A stretch of 64,000 nucleotides of DNA from contig NZ_UNOZ01000019.1 in the NCBI RefSeq assembly GCF_900536025.1, forward strand, positions 124,001 to 188,000. The letters run 5' to 3'. The DNA comes from Pseudomonas reidholzensis (GTDB lineage: Bacteria; Pseudomonadota; Gammaproteobacteria; Pseudomonadales; Pseudomonadaceae). Position 1 is the first letter of the stretch; every line of letters begins with the position of its first letter. The notes below the pieces were generated by a model. The model had not been told where the DNA came from, did not search any database, and saw only the letters and a list, made by a program, of their open reading frames with translations. Shown here one piece after another: positions 17,306 to 28,093 of the stretch. Both the position numbers and the translations under genes were made by a program.

Positions 17306-17925
17306 TGGGCCGGTCTACAGTGCTCGAAACCACCCGAACGCACGTTCTCCGGGCGTGGCACGCCATCGAACGCATGTGCAGGCGGCCACAGGTTCGCATT
17401 TCATTCGATGTCGATGACACGCTGGCCTGCCTGCCTCACCATAGCGCCGCCGAGCACAGCCGGCTGCCGATGTTTATCCATCGCTGGCTGGGCGAGCCCC
17501 TGCGCATCGGCACGCGTTCGCTGATCCGTGACTTGCGCCGCCAGGGCTACAGCGTCTGGATCTATACCTCCTCCGGGCGCACACCGTCCTATATCCGGCG
17601 CTGGCTCATGCTGTACGGCATCCGCGTCGACGGGGTGGTCAACAGTGACCGGCACCAGCATGTGCTGAACCTGCACGGGGTCGTCAAACCCCCTTCGAAA
17701 TACCCGCCGGCATTCGATATCGATCTGCACGTCGATGACTCCGACGGCGTGCGGCTTGAAGGTCGCCAGCACGGTTTTCGAGTGGTGGTGGTCGATCCGC
17801 AAGACGAGGGTTGGGCTAAGAAGGTCCTGGATGCCGCAATGGATGTCCAGGTACAGCTGGCGTGGCAGCAGCCGCAGAAACATCAGCTGCCATCGCTGAA
17901 GCGCTCGTCGGTGCTTACGTCCTAG
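17305..17925 (+). CDS. HAD-superfamily hydrolase coupled to the Fic-like gene
   Basis: 206 aa. Motif I is FDVDDTLA (Asp35, Asp37), motif II is YTSSGRT, a Lys in VVKPPSKYPP could be motif III, and DLHVDDSDGV is motif IV, so the HAD phosphohydrolase active site is complete. The start codon overlaps the Fic-like stop. The substrate is unknown; protein or nucleotide dephosphorylation linked to the Fic-like partner is a guess based only on coupling. Confidence 0.75.
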   Translation: MGRSTVLETTRTHVLRAWHAIERMCRRPQVRISFDVDDTLACLPHHSAAEHSRLPMFIHRWLGEPLRIGTRSLIRDLRRQGYSVWIYTSSGRTPSYIRRWLMLYGIRVDGVVNSDRHQHVLNLHGVVKPPSKYPPAFDIDLHVDDSDGVRLEGRQHGFRVVVVDPQDEGWAKKVLDAAMDVQVQLAWQQPQKHQLPSLKRSSVLTS

Positions 17926-18248
17926 CATTTCTGCAGCCGTGTTGCTCAGTGCAGAGGATCCCCGTCATCAGCCCGATGGCAGGATCCTCATGAGCAGTGT
18001 CCGCGCGGCTGACGGGGCCTTCTTCGGCCCGCAGCAATCTTTTCAAATTGTATCTCCTCGAAGTGCTCTCAGAGCCCCGTCCCCGCAATACCGCCGGCTT
18101 GGCGCTATTGATGAATCCCCCTCACAGCCATATGTCGTTTGCGCGGTGTAGTCGCCTTTCTTGTGTGTCGCTAGATTCGCGCCATGTCGAACAGCGGGGT
18201 CGAGTCATGACGTATCGAACTTAGCCTAAAAAGAAACCGGAGGCGTCA
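17926..18248. other. Intergenic region with a stem-loop
   Basis: No convincing gene. GAGGATCC (17954-17961) and GGATCCTC (17982-17989) form a stem, extended by GCTCA/TGAGC outside it and CATC/GATG inside. It could end the HAD transcript, but there is no T run. The right end holds the GGAGG site of the RND gene. Confidence 0.5.
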
Positions 18249-21200
18249 GTGCTGATACGTACCGTGATGGTGGCCTTGCGTCGCCCCTATACTTTTGTCG
18301 TGATGGCCTTGCTGGTGTTGATCGTGGGCCCGCTGACGGCGTTGCGCACACCGACCGACATCTTCCCTGAAATCCGCATCCCGGTGATCGCCGTGGCCTG
18401 GCAGTACACGGGTCTGCCGCCTGATCAAATGGCCGGGCGCATCTCCACGGTGTTCCAGCGCCTGCTGACGGCGTCGGTCAACGACATCGAACACATCGAG
18501 TCCAACACCTACCCTGGTGTTGGCGTGGTCAAGATCTTCTTCCAGCCCGGCGTCGACATTGCGGTGGCCAATGCGCAGATCACTGCGGCATCGCAGGTCG
18601 CCCTGCGGCAGATGCCGGCGGGTATTCAGCCCCCGGTGATCCTCAACTACAACGCCGCCACCGTGCCGATCCTGCAGTTGGCGCTGTCTGGCGAGGGGCT
18701 GTCCGAGCAGCAACTGTTCGACCTCGGCATGAACACCGTGCGCACCCCGGCGATACCCGAGTGCTGCTCGGCGATGTGATGCCACTGCCTTACGGGGGCA
18801 AGCAGCGTCAGGTGCAGATCGACGTCAACCCGCAAGCGCTGCAAGCGCGGGGTTTGTCAGCCCAGGACGTGTCCGCGGCGCTGGCTGCGCACAACATCCT
18901 GGTGCCGATAGGTACCCAGAAAATGGGCGAGCTGGAATACACCCTGCAGCTGAACGGCGCGCCTTCGGCCATCGAGGAGCTCGAGATGCTGCCGGTCAAG
19001 GTGGTCGATGGCAGCACCCTTTACCTTCGCGATGTGGCTGATGTCCACGATGGCAACGCCCCGCAAACCAACATCGTCCATGTCGATGGCAGTCGCTCGG
19101 TGCTGATGTCTGTGCTGAAAAATGGTTCGGCCTCCACGCTGGCGATTGTCGATGGCATCCGTCAACAGATCGAGACCCTCAAACCCGGCTGGCCGGAAGC
19201 ATTGAACGTTCAGCCGATCAACGACCAGTCGCTGTTCGTCCGGGCAGCGATCAAAGGGGTGGTGCTTGAAGGCGCCATTGCCGCGGCGCTGACCAGCGTG
19301 ATGATCTTGCTGTTCTTGGGGAGCTGGCGGTCGACCGTGATCATCGCGGTCTCGATCCCTCTGGCCATCCTTGGCTCTCTGACCCTCCTGGCAGCGCTAG
19401 GCGAAACCCTCAACCTGATGACCCTGGGCGGCTTGGCACTGGCCATCGGCATTCTGGTCGACGATGCAACCGTGACCATCGAGAACGTCAACTGGCACCT
19501 TGAACAGGGCAAGGACGTGGAGACGTCGATCCTCGACGGTGCTCGGCAGATCGTGACGCCGGCCTTCGTGTCCCTCCTGTGCATCTGTATTGCCTTCGTC
19601 CCGATGTTCTTCCTCGACGGGGTGTCGCGGTACCTGTTCGTGCCGATGGCGCTGGCCGTGATCTTCGCCATGGTCTGCTCGTTCATTCTGTCGCGCACGC
19701 TGGTGCCGACGATGGCCAAGTACCTGCTCAAGCCACACCCGGCACAGGGCGCGCCTCAAGGCCCATCGCGCAACCCGTTGGTGCGCTTTCAGCAGGGTTT
19801 CGAGGCCCGCTTCGAGCGCTTTCGCCAGCGCTATCAGCGCGTGCTGGAGGCCGCATTGCGTCGACGCAAGGCCTTCCTGCTGGGGTTCATGGCGGTCGTG
19901 ATGTTGTCGTTCGGGCTGGTGCCGTTCATTGGTAGCAACTTCTTCCCGTCCGTGGATTCTGGCCAGGTGCTGATGCACGTCAGGGTGCCGGTGGGCACGC
20001 GCGTCGAGGAAACCGCCTCGCGCTTCGCCGAGATCGAAGAAGCGATTCGCAGCGTCATCCCCGCTGAAGAAATCACCACCCTGGTGGACAACATCGGCCT
20101 GCCTCCCAGCAACATCAACCTGACCTACAACAACACAGGGGTCATGGGCTCGCAGGACGGCGACTTCCAGATTGCCTTGCGCCCGGGTCATCAACCCACC
20201 GAGGACTACGTCAGAACGCTCAGGGAGGTGTTGCCCGAGCGCTTCCCGGACACCACGTTCTCGTTCCCGCCAGCGGATATCGTCAGCCAGATCCTCAACT
20301 TCGGTGCGCCGGCGCCGATCGATATCCAGATCCGCGGTAACGACGTAGACGCGAACTTCGCGTACGCCCAGCAATTGCTCAAGAGGATTCGCAACGTGCC
20401 AGGGCTGGCCGATGCGCGCATCCTGCAGTCCAACAAGGCGCCGGTGTTCAACGTCGTCCTGGATCGCACTCAAGCCCAGCTGCTGGGCCTGACCACCCGT
20501 GATGTGACCAACAGCCTGGTGGTGAACCTGGCCGGCAGCAGCCAGGTGGCCCCCACGTACTGGCTCAACCCGGCGAATGGCGTGAGCTACCCGATCGTGC
20601 TGCAGACGCCACAGCCCCGCCTGGACGCGTTGTCTGCCCTGGCGAACCTGCCCGTGGGCAATGGCAGCACCGCCACGGTCACGACCCTGGGCGCGGTTGC
20701 TGATTTTGAGCGCACAACCGGCAGCGGGATGGTCAGCCAATACAACGTGCAGCCCATGGTGCAGATCCACGCGGCGACCCAGGACCGTGATCTTGGTGCG
20801 GTCGCCAAGGACATCCGCTCGATCATCGCAGCGATGGCTGGGGACGTGCCGCGTGGCAGCACCGTCAACCTGCTGGGCCAGGTCCAGACCATGGAGCGTG
20901 CGTTTTCGGGGTTGGTGTACGGCCTGCTGGGCGCCGTCGTGCTGATCTACCTGCTGATCGTGATCAACTTCCAGTCGTGGCGCGATCCGGCGGTCATCGT
21001 GTCGGCGCTGTCTGCGGCACTCGCCGGCATCGTCTGGATGCTCTTCGCCACAGGCACCACGTTGTCTGTGCCAGCCCTTACCGGGGCAATCATGTGCATG
21101 GGCGTGGCCACGGCCAACAGCGTGCTGGTCATCAGCTTCGCCCGCGAGCGACTCGAAGCCCTCAGAGACTCGACCGCAGCCGCCCTGGAGGCCGGCATCG

Positions 21201-21436
21201 CACGCCTGCGGCCGGTGTTGATGACGGCCCTGGCGATGATCCTGGGCATGCTCCCGATGGCCTTGGGCATGGGCGAGGGCGGTGAGCAGAATGCCCCGCT
21301 GGGGCGCGCCGTGATCGGCGGCCTGCTGTTCGCTACGGTAGCGACCCTGCTGTTCGTGCCCGTGTTGTTCAGCCTCGTTCACCGCCACGATTTCCGTACT
21401 GCACCTGTGCAGCACCCCGTTCCTGGAGCGATCTGA
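18249..21436 (+). pseudogene. RND efflux permease, frameshifted after about 170 codons
   Basis: GTG 18249 (GGAGG upstream) opens a typical RND N-terminus, with one transmembrane segment and then TDIFPEIRIPVIAVAWQYTGL. It runs to TGA at 18777-18779. The remaining 890 residues continue in another frame from about 18761 (PLPYGGKQRQVQIDVNPQAL), with all later RND parts: TM blocks, GGLALAIGILVDDATVTIEN and a complete C-terminal half. Adding one G near 18759 would give Ile-Pro-Gly-Val and restore one frame of about 1,060 aa. A sequencing error, a recent mutation or phase variation cannot be told apart here. The reading frame is otherwise intact and coupled to an adaptor gene. Confidence 0.8.
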
Positions 21437-21437
21437 T

Positions 21438-22601
21438 ATGTCTGTGAAAGCCACTGCAAGTACCCGCGGGCTTGGCCGAACCTGGTTCATTCTGGGTGGG
21501 CTGGCGACTGCGGGGGCCATCGTCGTGTTCGGCCTCATGAGTCGCCATTCCCAGGCCGTACAGCTTGACCAGGTGTCGGAGCGCAAGCGCATCGCGACCG
21601 TAGCCCTGGTCGCGCCCAGCGTGGTGACGCCGGCCTCTCTGCAGCTTCCAGGGCGTATCGAGGCCTGGTCGCGTGCGCCGCTGTATGCGCGCGTGAGTGG
21701 TTACCTCAAACGCTGGGACAAGGACATCGGGTCACCGGTCAAGGCGGGTGAGCTGTTGGGAGAAATCGATGCGCCGGAGCTCGATCAGCAACTGCGTCAG
21801 GCCCGTGCGCAGCTGGCGACTGCTCGCAGCGAAATGACGCTGGCCAGCTCCACTGCAAAACGGTGGCAGCAGCTCAGCGAAAGCCAGGCCGTGTCGCGCC
21901 AGGAGGTGGAAGAGCGCCTGGGTGACCTCGCCACCAAGCGCTCGCAAGTGAACGAAGCGCAAGCGAACGTCGACCGGCTCCAGGCACTTCAGGGTTATAC
22001 CCGCATCATCGCGCCGTTCGAGGGGGTGGTGACGGCCCGCAACACCGATGTCGGGGCGTTGATCAATGTTGGCATGACGGCGGGCAGTGAACTGTTCGTG
22101 GTGTCCGACATCAGCAAACTGCGGGTTTACGTGAGTGTGCCGCAACGTCAGCTGGCGTGGGTGCAGGCTGGCGCCCGCGCCACGCTCAGAGTGCCTGAGC
22201 ACCCCGCAAAGACCTTCGATGCAACGGTGCAATCGCTGGCTCGGGCGGTGGATGCGGGAACAGGCGCGATGCGTGTTCAGTTGAGCGTGGACAACGCCCA
22301 GGGTGAGCTGCTGCCGGGCTCGTTCGCGACCGTTCAGTTCGAAGGCACCCTGGCTCCGTCGACGGTCAGCTTGCCACCCAGTGCGTTGATCGTCGGCAAG
22401 CACGGCATGCAGATAGCCACCGTGGACGGGGAGGGCATCGTGCAACTCAAGCCGGTGAAGGTGAACCGCGACCACGGCACCTACCTGGAGTTTGCGGATG
22501 GCATCAGCCTGGCCGACCAGGTGATTGCCAACCCACCGGATGGCCTGAGCAGCGGTGACCAGGTCCGCATCGCCCAGGTTGACGCAACGAGCACGAAATA
22601 G
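21438..22601 (+). CDS. RND efflux periplasmic adaptor (membrane fusion) protein
   Basis: 387 aa. An N-terminal membrane anchor (WFILGGLATAGAIVVFGL) is followed by a lipoyl half-motif (VSGYLKRWDKDIGSPVKAGELL) and a helical hairpin rich in Ala/Gln. The second lipoyl half (IIAPFEGVVTARNTDVGAL) and beta-barrel domains complete the HlyD/AcrA fold. It starts one base after the RND stop, with GGAG upstream. Gene order permease-adaptor is the reverse of the common order. No outer-membrane channel gene is present. Confidence 0.88.
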   Translation: MSVKATASTRGLGRTWFILGGLATAGAIVVFGLMSRHSQAVQLDQVSERKRIATVALVAPSVVTPASLQLPGRIEAWSRAPLYARVSGYLKRWDKDIGSPVKAGELLGEIDAPELDQQLRQARAQLATARSEMTLASSTAKRWQQLSESQAVSRQEVEERLGDLATKRSQVNEAQANVDRLQALQGYTRIIAPFEGVVTARNTDVGALINVGMTAGSELFVVSDISKLRVYVSVPQRQLAWVQAGARATLRVPEHPAKTFDATVQSLARAVDAGTGAMRVQLSVDNAQGELLPGSFATVQFEGTLAPSTVSLPPSALIVGKHGMQIATVDGEGIVQLKPVKVNRDHGTYLEFADGISLADQVIANPPDGLSSGDQVRIAQVDATSTK

Positions 22602-22617
22602 TCACCCACGTTAGCGT

Positions 22618-23226
22618 TTACAGGAACAGCAGCGAGACTGCCGAACCCGCCAGAACGGCTGCCATGGTGCGATTGAAATTGCGAATCCGGCGTGTACTGG
22701 TCAGAAAGCGGCGCAGGTACGCACCCGCAAACAGCCAGCTGGCCACCGACACATAACAGACGATGGAACAGATCAGGCAGAGCATCCATACGGTGCTGGC
22801 TTCGCCATCGGCGGCAAAGGCGCCGATGCCCGCGGCGGCAACCATCCAGCCCTTGGGGTTCAACCACTGGAGGGTGGCGGCGCGCCAGAACGCGGGGCGC
22901 TCGGCTGGCTTGGCCGATGACAGTTGGCCATTGTCAGCGGCCAACTTCCAGGCCAGATACAGCAAGAATGCAGTCCCGGCCCAGCGGATGAAATCCGTTA
23001 ATACGGGCCAGCGCTCCAGCACCTCGTGCAGGCCAAACCCGGTCAGCACCATGATCAGGGTAAAGCCCAGCGCCGAGCCCAGCGCGTGACGCTGGCTGCG
23101 GGCCACGCCAAACTGGGACCCATAGCTCAGAGCGACAATGTTCGAAGCCCCTGGAGTGATACACGCGGCGAGGGCAAATGCCGCCATGGAGATCACGACG
23201 CTTGGTTGCGACTGAATGGCCATCAT
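22618..23226 (-). CDS. LysE family amino-acid/metabolite exporter
   Basis: 202 aa with about six hydrophobic segments. The LysE/RhtB N-terminal pattern is visible (AACITPGASNIVALSYGSQFG, with the conserved PG in TM1) together with TLQWLNPKGWMVAAAG. The start could be 23226 or the adjacent ATG 23223. It is the last gene in a minus-strand series with ridA and a LysR gene, and convergent with the adaptor gene. The exported compound is unknown. Confidence 0.85.
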   Translation of the reverse strand: MMAIQSQPSVVISMAAFALAACITPGASNIVALSYGSQFGVARSQRHALGSALGFTLIMVLTGFGLHEVLERWPVLTDFIRWAGTAFLLYLAWKLAADNGQLSSAKPAERPAFWRAATLQWLNPKGWMVAAAGIGAFAADGEASTVWMLCLICSIVCYVSVASWLFAGAYLRRFLTSTRRIRNFNRTMAAVLAGSAVSLLFL

Positions 23227-23251
23227 GAATAGTTGAACTCTATAAAAACGA

Positions 23252-23665
23252 CTACTTGCCAGTGCCGGACAGGTCCACCACCGCTTCGACTTCTACCAGG
23301 GCGCCTAGAGGGAGCCAAACGACGCCAACGGCGGTGCGCGCCGGAAAAGGCTTGGTGAACAACTCAGCCATTACCTGATTCACCATGCTCCAGTCATCAC
23401 GGGATACAAGGTAAACGGTCAATTTCGAGATATGTTCCAGTGAGGCGCCGGCCGCTGCGCAGATACCCGCGATGTTGGCAAAGGTCTGGCGGATTTGCGC
23501 CTCGACACCGTCAACCAGCTCAAGTGTCGTGGGGTCCAGTCCGACCTGGCCGGAGGTGTAGAGGCGTGATTTGTCCGCGTTGATGATGCCTTGCGAATAG
23601 CTGCCCAAGGCCGAGGGCGCATCGTCAGTCACAATGACGCTTTTGCGATTGGTGCCAGGTTCCAT
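23252..23665 (-). CDS. RidA family protein (enamine/imine deaminase)
   Basis: 137 aa. The RidA signature with the key Arg110 (FPARTAVG) and Glu127 (VEVEAVV) is present; these bind and deaminate reactive enamines in characterised members. It lies just upstream of a LysE exporter gene (26-base gap) and downstream of a LysR gene, with a palindrome in its promoter region. Together they may clear or export an amino-acid-derived intermediate. Confidence 0.88.
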   Translation of the reverse strand: MEPGTNRKSVIVTDDAPSALGSYSQGIINADKSRLYTSGQVGLDPTTLELVDGVEAQIRQTFANIAGICAAAGASLEHISKLTVYLVSRDDWSMVNQVMAELFTKPFPARTAVGVVWLPLGALVEVEAVVDLSGTGK

Positions 23666-23768
23666 TACGTCACTCCACTGTTCCGGATGAGGGTTTGAAG
23701 GCTGCCCGAAGGGGTGTTACACGGTAGCGTCGAGCTGTGCTCGGCACCATTGGCCTACGCCTATAGCA

Positions 23769-23789
23769 GATATTAGTCTTGCCAATATC
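23769..23789. promoter_or_regulatory. LysR-type box upstream of ridA
   Basis: GATATT (23769-23774) and AATATC (23784-23789) are perfect inverted arms around nine bases, inside the ridA promoter region and 104 bases before its start. It fits a LysR site, probably bound by the adjacent LysR protein. Confidence 0.5.
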
Positions 23790-23850
23790 TGGACGGTTGT
23801 TTGTGCAAAGGGTGGGGGCAAGGCTGCGGTTCAGGCGCGTTGTGAGGGTC

Positions 23851-24771
23851 TCACTGAGCGAACAGCTCGACGATGGATGTCTGCAGCCACTGCACGCCAT
23901 GGTCCTCATGGCTGCGTTCATGCCAGTGAACACGGATATCGAAGGTTGGTAGATCAAGCGGCGTGGGCGTGATGTGGAAGGCCGCGGGCGAGCTGAACGC
24001 TGAAACCGCCACGTGTGGCACCGTGAGGATATAGTTGCTTTTCGCGAGCACTGACTCGACCGCCAGATAATGAGGGACCGTCAGGCCGATCCTTCGTTTG
24101 ATACCGCTCGCACGCAATACCTCTTCGACCAGGCCATGCCCGCTACTCGTGGAGTCGATGACGAGGTGCTCAGCGGCGCCGTACGCTGTCAGGTCCAATG
24201 GCGCTTTGGCCAAGTGGTGTTTTTTCCGCATGACCGTCACGTAGTGCTCTCGGCGGAGGGTCCGAGCGTGCACGCGCCCCTTGATCATCGGCAACGACCC
24301 GATGGCCGCGTCCAGCGCGCCGGAGGCGAGCGCCTCTTCGACGACATTCCACGGCAGGTTCTCGACCCGCAAGCGAACCTGCGGCGCCACCCGATTGAGA
24401 AAGGCGTTCAGCTCCGTCAGAAAGACCAGCTGGCCAATGTCTGACATATGAATGCTGAACACCCGATCCGATTTCGCCGGGATGAACCCGGTCGGCTCGG
24501 CAATGGCCAGTTTTATTTCGTGGACAAGGGGCTGGATCTTCACATGCAGGTTTGCCGCTGCCTCTGTCGGCGTTACCCCATAGCGCGCCCTGACGAAGAG
24601 CGGGTCGCCGACGATCTCCCGCCAGCGCTGAACCAGCTGGGATACCGAGGACTGGCTGATCCCCATCACCAGCGCGACCTGGCTCAGGTTGCGCAATTCG
24701 CAGATCAGGCAAAAGGCCCGCAGCTCGCGGAGCGTGAGTGTTTCCACCAATTCAGCGTTAGCAGTCTGCAT
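23851..24771 (-). CDS. LysR family regulator (NodD/NahR-like)
   Basis: 306 aa. The helix-turn-helix region is LSQVALVMGISQSSVSQLVQRWRE, followed by PLFVRARYGVTPTEAA, as in the NodD/NahR/LeuO branch. It sits between a quinone oxidoreductase gene upstream (81-base gap, same strand) and ridA-lysE downstream, and probably regulates one or both. Effector unknown. Confidence 0.86.
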   Translation of the reverse strand: MQTANAELVETLTLRELRAFCLICELRNLSQVALVMGISQSSVSQLVQRWREIVGDPLFVRARYGVTPTEAAANLHVKIQPLVHEIKLAIAEPTGFIPAKSDRVFSIHMSDIGQLVFLTELNAFLNRVAPQVRLRVENLPWNVVEEALASGALDAAIGSLPMIKGRVHARTLRREHYVTVMRKKHHLAKAPLDLTAYGAAEHLVIDSTSSGHGLVEEVLRASGIKRRIGLTVPHYLAVESVLAKSNYILTVPHVAVSAFSSPAAFHITPTPLDLPTFDIRVHWHERSHEDHGVQWLQTSIVELFAQ

Positions 24772-24852
24772 CTGATATTCCAGCGAGGGCCTAGCCGTTC
24801 ATTATTGGCCATAACCGCTGGCTGGCAAAGTCAGGCGGTTGTGCGCTGCTGA

Positions 24853-25827
24853 TCACACGCGCAGGACGATTGATTGCGCTGTTTTCCTGGACTCCAGTAA
24901 CGCATGCGCTTGGTGAGCATCTTTCAGGGCAAACGTGATCGGTGGTTCCACGCGTAGATCCCCGTCCAGCAGCGCTTGGAACAGCAGCCCGCTGAGTTCC
25001 TCGAGGTCCGCTCGCCGCGTCAGGTAATGGAAAATGATCGGCCTCGACAAGGTCAGGGATTTGGCCGCCAACGTCGAGACGTCCACAGGCGCAATAGCAC
25101 CTGAGGCCTGCCCAAAGTTGATCAGCGAACCGCGCAAGGTCAGAACCTCCAGCGATCCCGCGAACGTGTCTTTGCCCACGCTATCAAAAACGATGTCGAC
25201 CCCGCGCTGCTCGGTGATCGAGTGGACGGCTTCGACGAAATCCACTTCCCGGTAGAGGATGGTGTGTTTGCATCCCATCTTGCGCAGCAGGTCGGCTTTT
25301 TCCGGCGATCCAACCGTGCCAATGACATTGGCCCCGAGCTTCAGCGCGCCTTGCACAAGCAACTGACCGACCCCGCCAGCAGCTGCATGAATCAGCACCC
25401 ACGAGCCGGGTCGAACAGGGCTCAGCTTGTGCAGCAGCATCTGCACGGTGAGGCCTTTCAAATAGCACGCGGCGGCATCAGCTTCACTGATGCCTGACGG
25501 TAGCGGGATCGCCACCTCAGCGCTAACAAGCCGTGACGTGGCATAAGCACCGTATTTGGATGAGAGGTAGATCACGCGATCACCTACCTGAAAACCCGTT
25601 ACACCGGCGCCGATCTGCTCGACGTAGCCAACCCCTTCGAGGCCGGGAATGCCGGGCAATGAAAGCGTGCGGTATGAGCCTGATCTTACATAGACATCAT
25701 GAAAGTTCACGCCGACGAAGGTCTGGCGCAGCTTGAGCTCACCCGGTCCAGGAGCCCCCACGTCAACAGGCTCGTAAGTGAGGACTTCTGGCCCCCCGTA
25801 GGCATGAATGCGTGTCGCGTGTTCCAT
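24853..25827 (-). CDS. NADPH:quinone oxidoreductase, zinc-less MDR family
   Basis: 324 aa. The MDR pattern is clear: VNFHDVYVRSGSY, GLEGVGYVEQIGAGVTGFQVGDRV and the nucleotide-binding AAAGGVGQLLVQGALKLGA. The usual structural zinc Cys cluster is absent, as in QOR1 (quinone reductase). Predicted cytoplasmic NADPH-dependent reduction of quinones or enones. First gene of the minus-strand series with LysR, ridA and lysE. Confidence 0.88.
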   Translation of the reverse strand: MEHATRIHAYGGPEVLTYEPVDVGAPGPGELKLRQTFVGVNFHDVYVRSGSYRTLSLPGIPGLEGVGYVEQIGAGVTGFQVGDRVIYLSSKYGAYATSRLVSAEVAIPLPSGISEADAAACYLKGLTVQMLLHKLSPVRPGSWVLIHAAAGGVGQLLVQGALKLGANVIGTVGSPEKADLLRKMGCKHTILYREVDFVEAVHSITEQRGVDIVFDSVGKDTFAGSLEVLTLRGSLINFGQASGAIAPVDVSTLAAKSLTLSRPIIFHYLTRRADLEELSGLLFQALLDGDLRVEPPITFALKDAHQAHALLESRKTAQSIVLRV

Positions 25828-26013
25828 AGCTGCTCTTCCTTGTAAGACGCTCAGCCCACTGGCATTGAGTACAGATCAGCCAAGGAGATCCCGTGAGTCT
25901 GGGTTTTCTTCTACTGGCGTCGTGAACGAGCAGCATACGCAGATGCCCGCACGGTTGGGCGTGCATGTACTTCTATTGGATATTAGCGAGATCAATAACT
26001 GAGCGCATGAAAC

Positions 26014-26940
26014 TTACAGCTGATGGAAGATGTAATCGGCACTGGCTGTTGTTTGCAGGGCAAACGAGCGATCTTCGAGCGCTTCGTGTAGCGCGACATC
26101 GTCTGCTCTGATCCGCCAGGGCTGCGTCGTCTGGCCCTCAGAAGCCAGGCCCTCGAGGGCCGCCAACATACGCTCGACCGTGGGCATGTAGACGGTGAAA
26201 CCATTGCCTTTCCACGCCGCGGTGGTCAGCCCCAGTGCCTCGCATAGTTGTACCTTGCGCTGGGCATCATCTCGATCTGCCTGGCGTGACTGCAGGATCT
26301 GATGGGTTAGTTCGCGGTCCGAACCGAGCAGGTTTCCTTGCTCCCAGCTTTCCGGTGGGCAGTCTTTGGAAGACGGTGCGAGCGCGATGAACGGGTTGAT
26401 TTCCATGGGGTAGATGCGGCACACCAAAGGCCGCTCGGTATAGATCGCACAGAGATCGTCTGCCCCCAGGTTAGGGCATTGCGGGATCACGTTGGCGGCG
26501 AAGATTGCCGTCACCTGAAGTGAACCTGCTCCGCAGGCCACAGGCGCCGACCGCAACAGGTTGTAGTCAAACTCAGGGGCCCCTGAGGGCCATGCCGACT
26601 CATCGAAGCCCTCCAGCAAGACTGCAACCGAATGACCCCGACGAAGCCAGGCAAGGGTCTCCGCCAAGGTCAGTGGAACGAAGCGTCCTCGACAACAAGC
26701 GCCACATCCGACGCAGGCAAAACGGCTGGTGTTATCGTGGCTGTTGGAATCAGTCACTGCTTGCTCACAGTCTAAGGCACTGGATTCCTGGATCCAGGTG
26801 CAGGCTAGGTATTGGCGTTGCGCCTGACGAAGAGTGCCGGGGCTCGCCGGTGTATCGGCGAGTCCGAGCTGCGCTTCGCAGCGTTCGATTGCCAAGCATT
26901 CGGGGCGTCCATAATATCGCGGATCACTACTGACGATCAT
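26014..26940 (-). CDS. YkgJ-like cysteine-cluster protein (copy 1)
   Basis: 308 aa. Cys76, Cys79, Cys82 and Cys83 form CVGCGACCRGR; later come PQCPNLGADDLC and ERPLVCRIYPMEINPF. This is the Cys-cluster arrangement of the YkgJ family, thought to bind zinc or an Fe-S cluster; function is unknown. It ends SADYIFHQL, nearly identical in pattern to the second copy at 32.8-33.5 kb. The 75 residues before the cluster have no counterpart in copy 2, and no better internal start is seen. It stands alone between the quinone reductase and aldo/keto reductase genes. Confidence 0.75.
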   Translation of the reverse strand: MIVSSDPRYYGRPECLAIERCEAQLGLADTPASPGTLRQAQRQYLACTWIQESSALDCEQAVTDSNSHDNTSRFACVGCGACCRGRFVPLTLAETLAWLRRGHSVAVLLEGFDESAWPSGAPEFDYNLLRSAPVACGAGSLQVTAIFAANVIPQCPNLGADDLCAIYTERPLVCRIYPMEINPFIALAPSSKDCPPESWEQGNLLGSDRELTHQILQSRQADRDDAQRKVQLCEALGLTTAAWKGNGFTVYMPTVERMLAALEGLASEGQTTQPWRIRADDVALHEALEDRSFALQTTASADYIFHQL

Positions 26941-27003
26941 TGCGAAAGTTTTACCAGGTTTTATGACTGGCCTACCCAGTAGCCGCTGTGCAACGGGGAG
27001 GCC

Positions 27004-28065
<1,062 letters not shown>

Positions 28066-28093
28066 TTAATGGGTAGCTGAGGGATATTCACTA

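Noticed and set aside
17939..18151. Short open frame between the HAD and RND genes
   Set aside because: No ribosome site, no recognisable motif, and it crosses the stem-loop.
18749..18779. Programmed frameshift in the RND gene
   Set aside because: No X-XXY-YYZ slippery site or downstream pseudoknot is apparent, and RND pumps are not known to use one; mutation or error is simpler.
19397..21592. Open frame of 731 codons antisense to the RND permease
   Set aside because: Composition is Arg/His/Gln-rich without motifs; the sense strand has RND features throughout.
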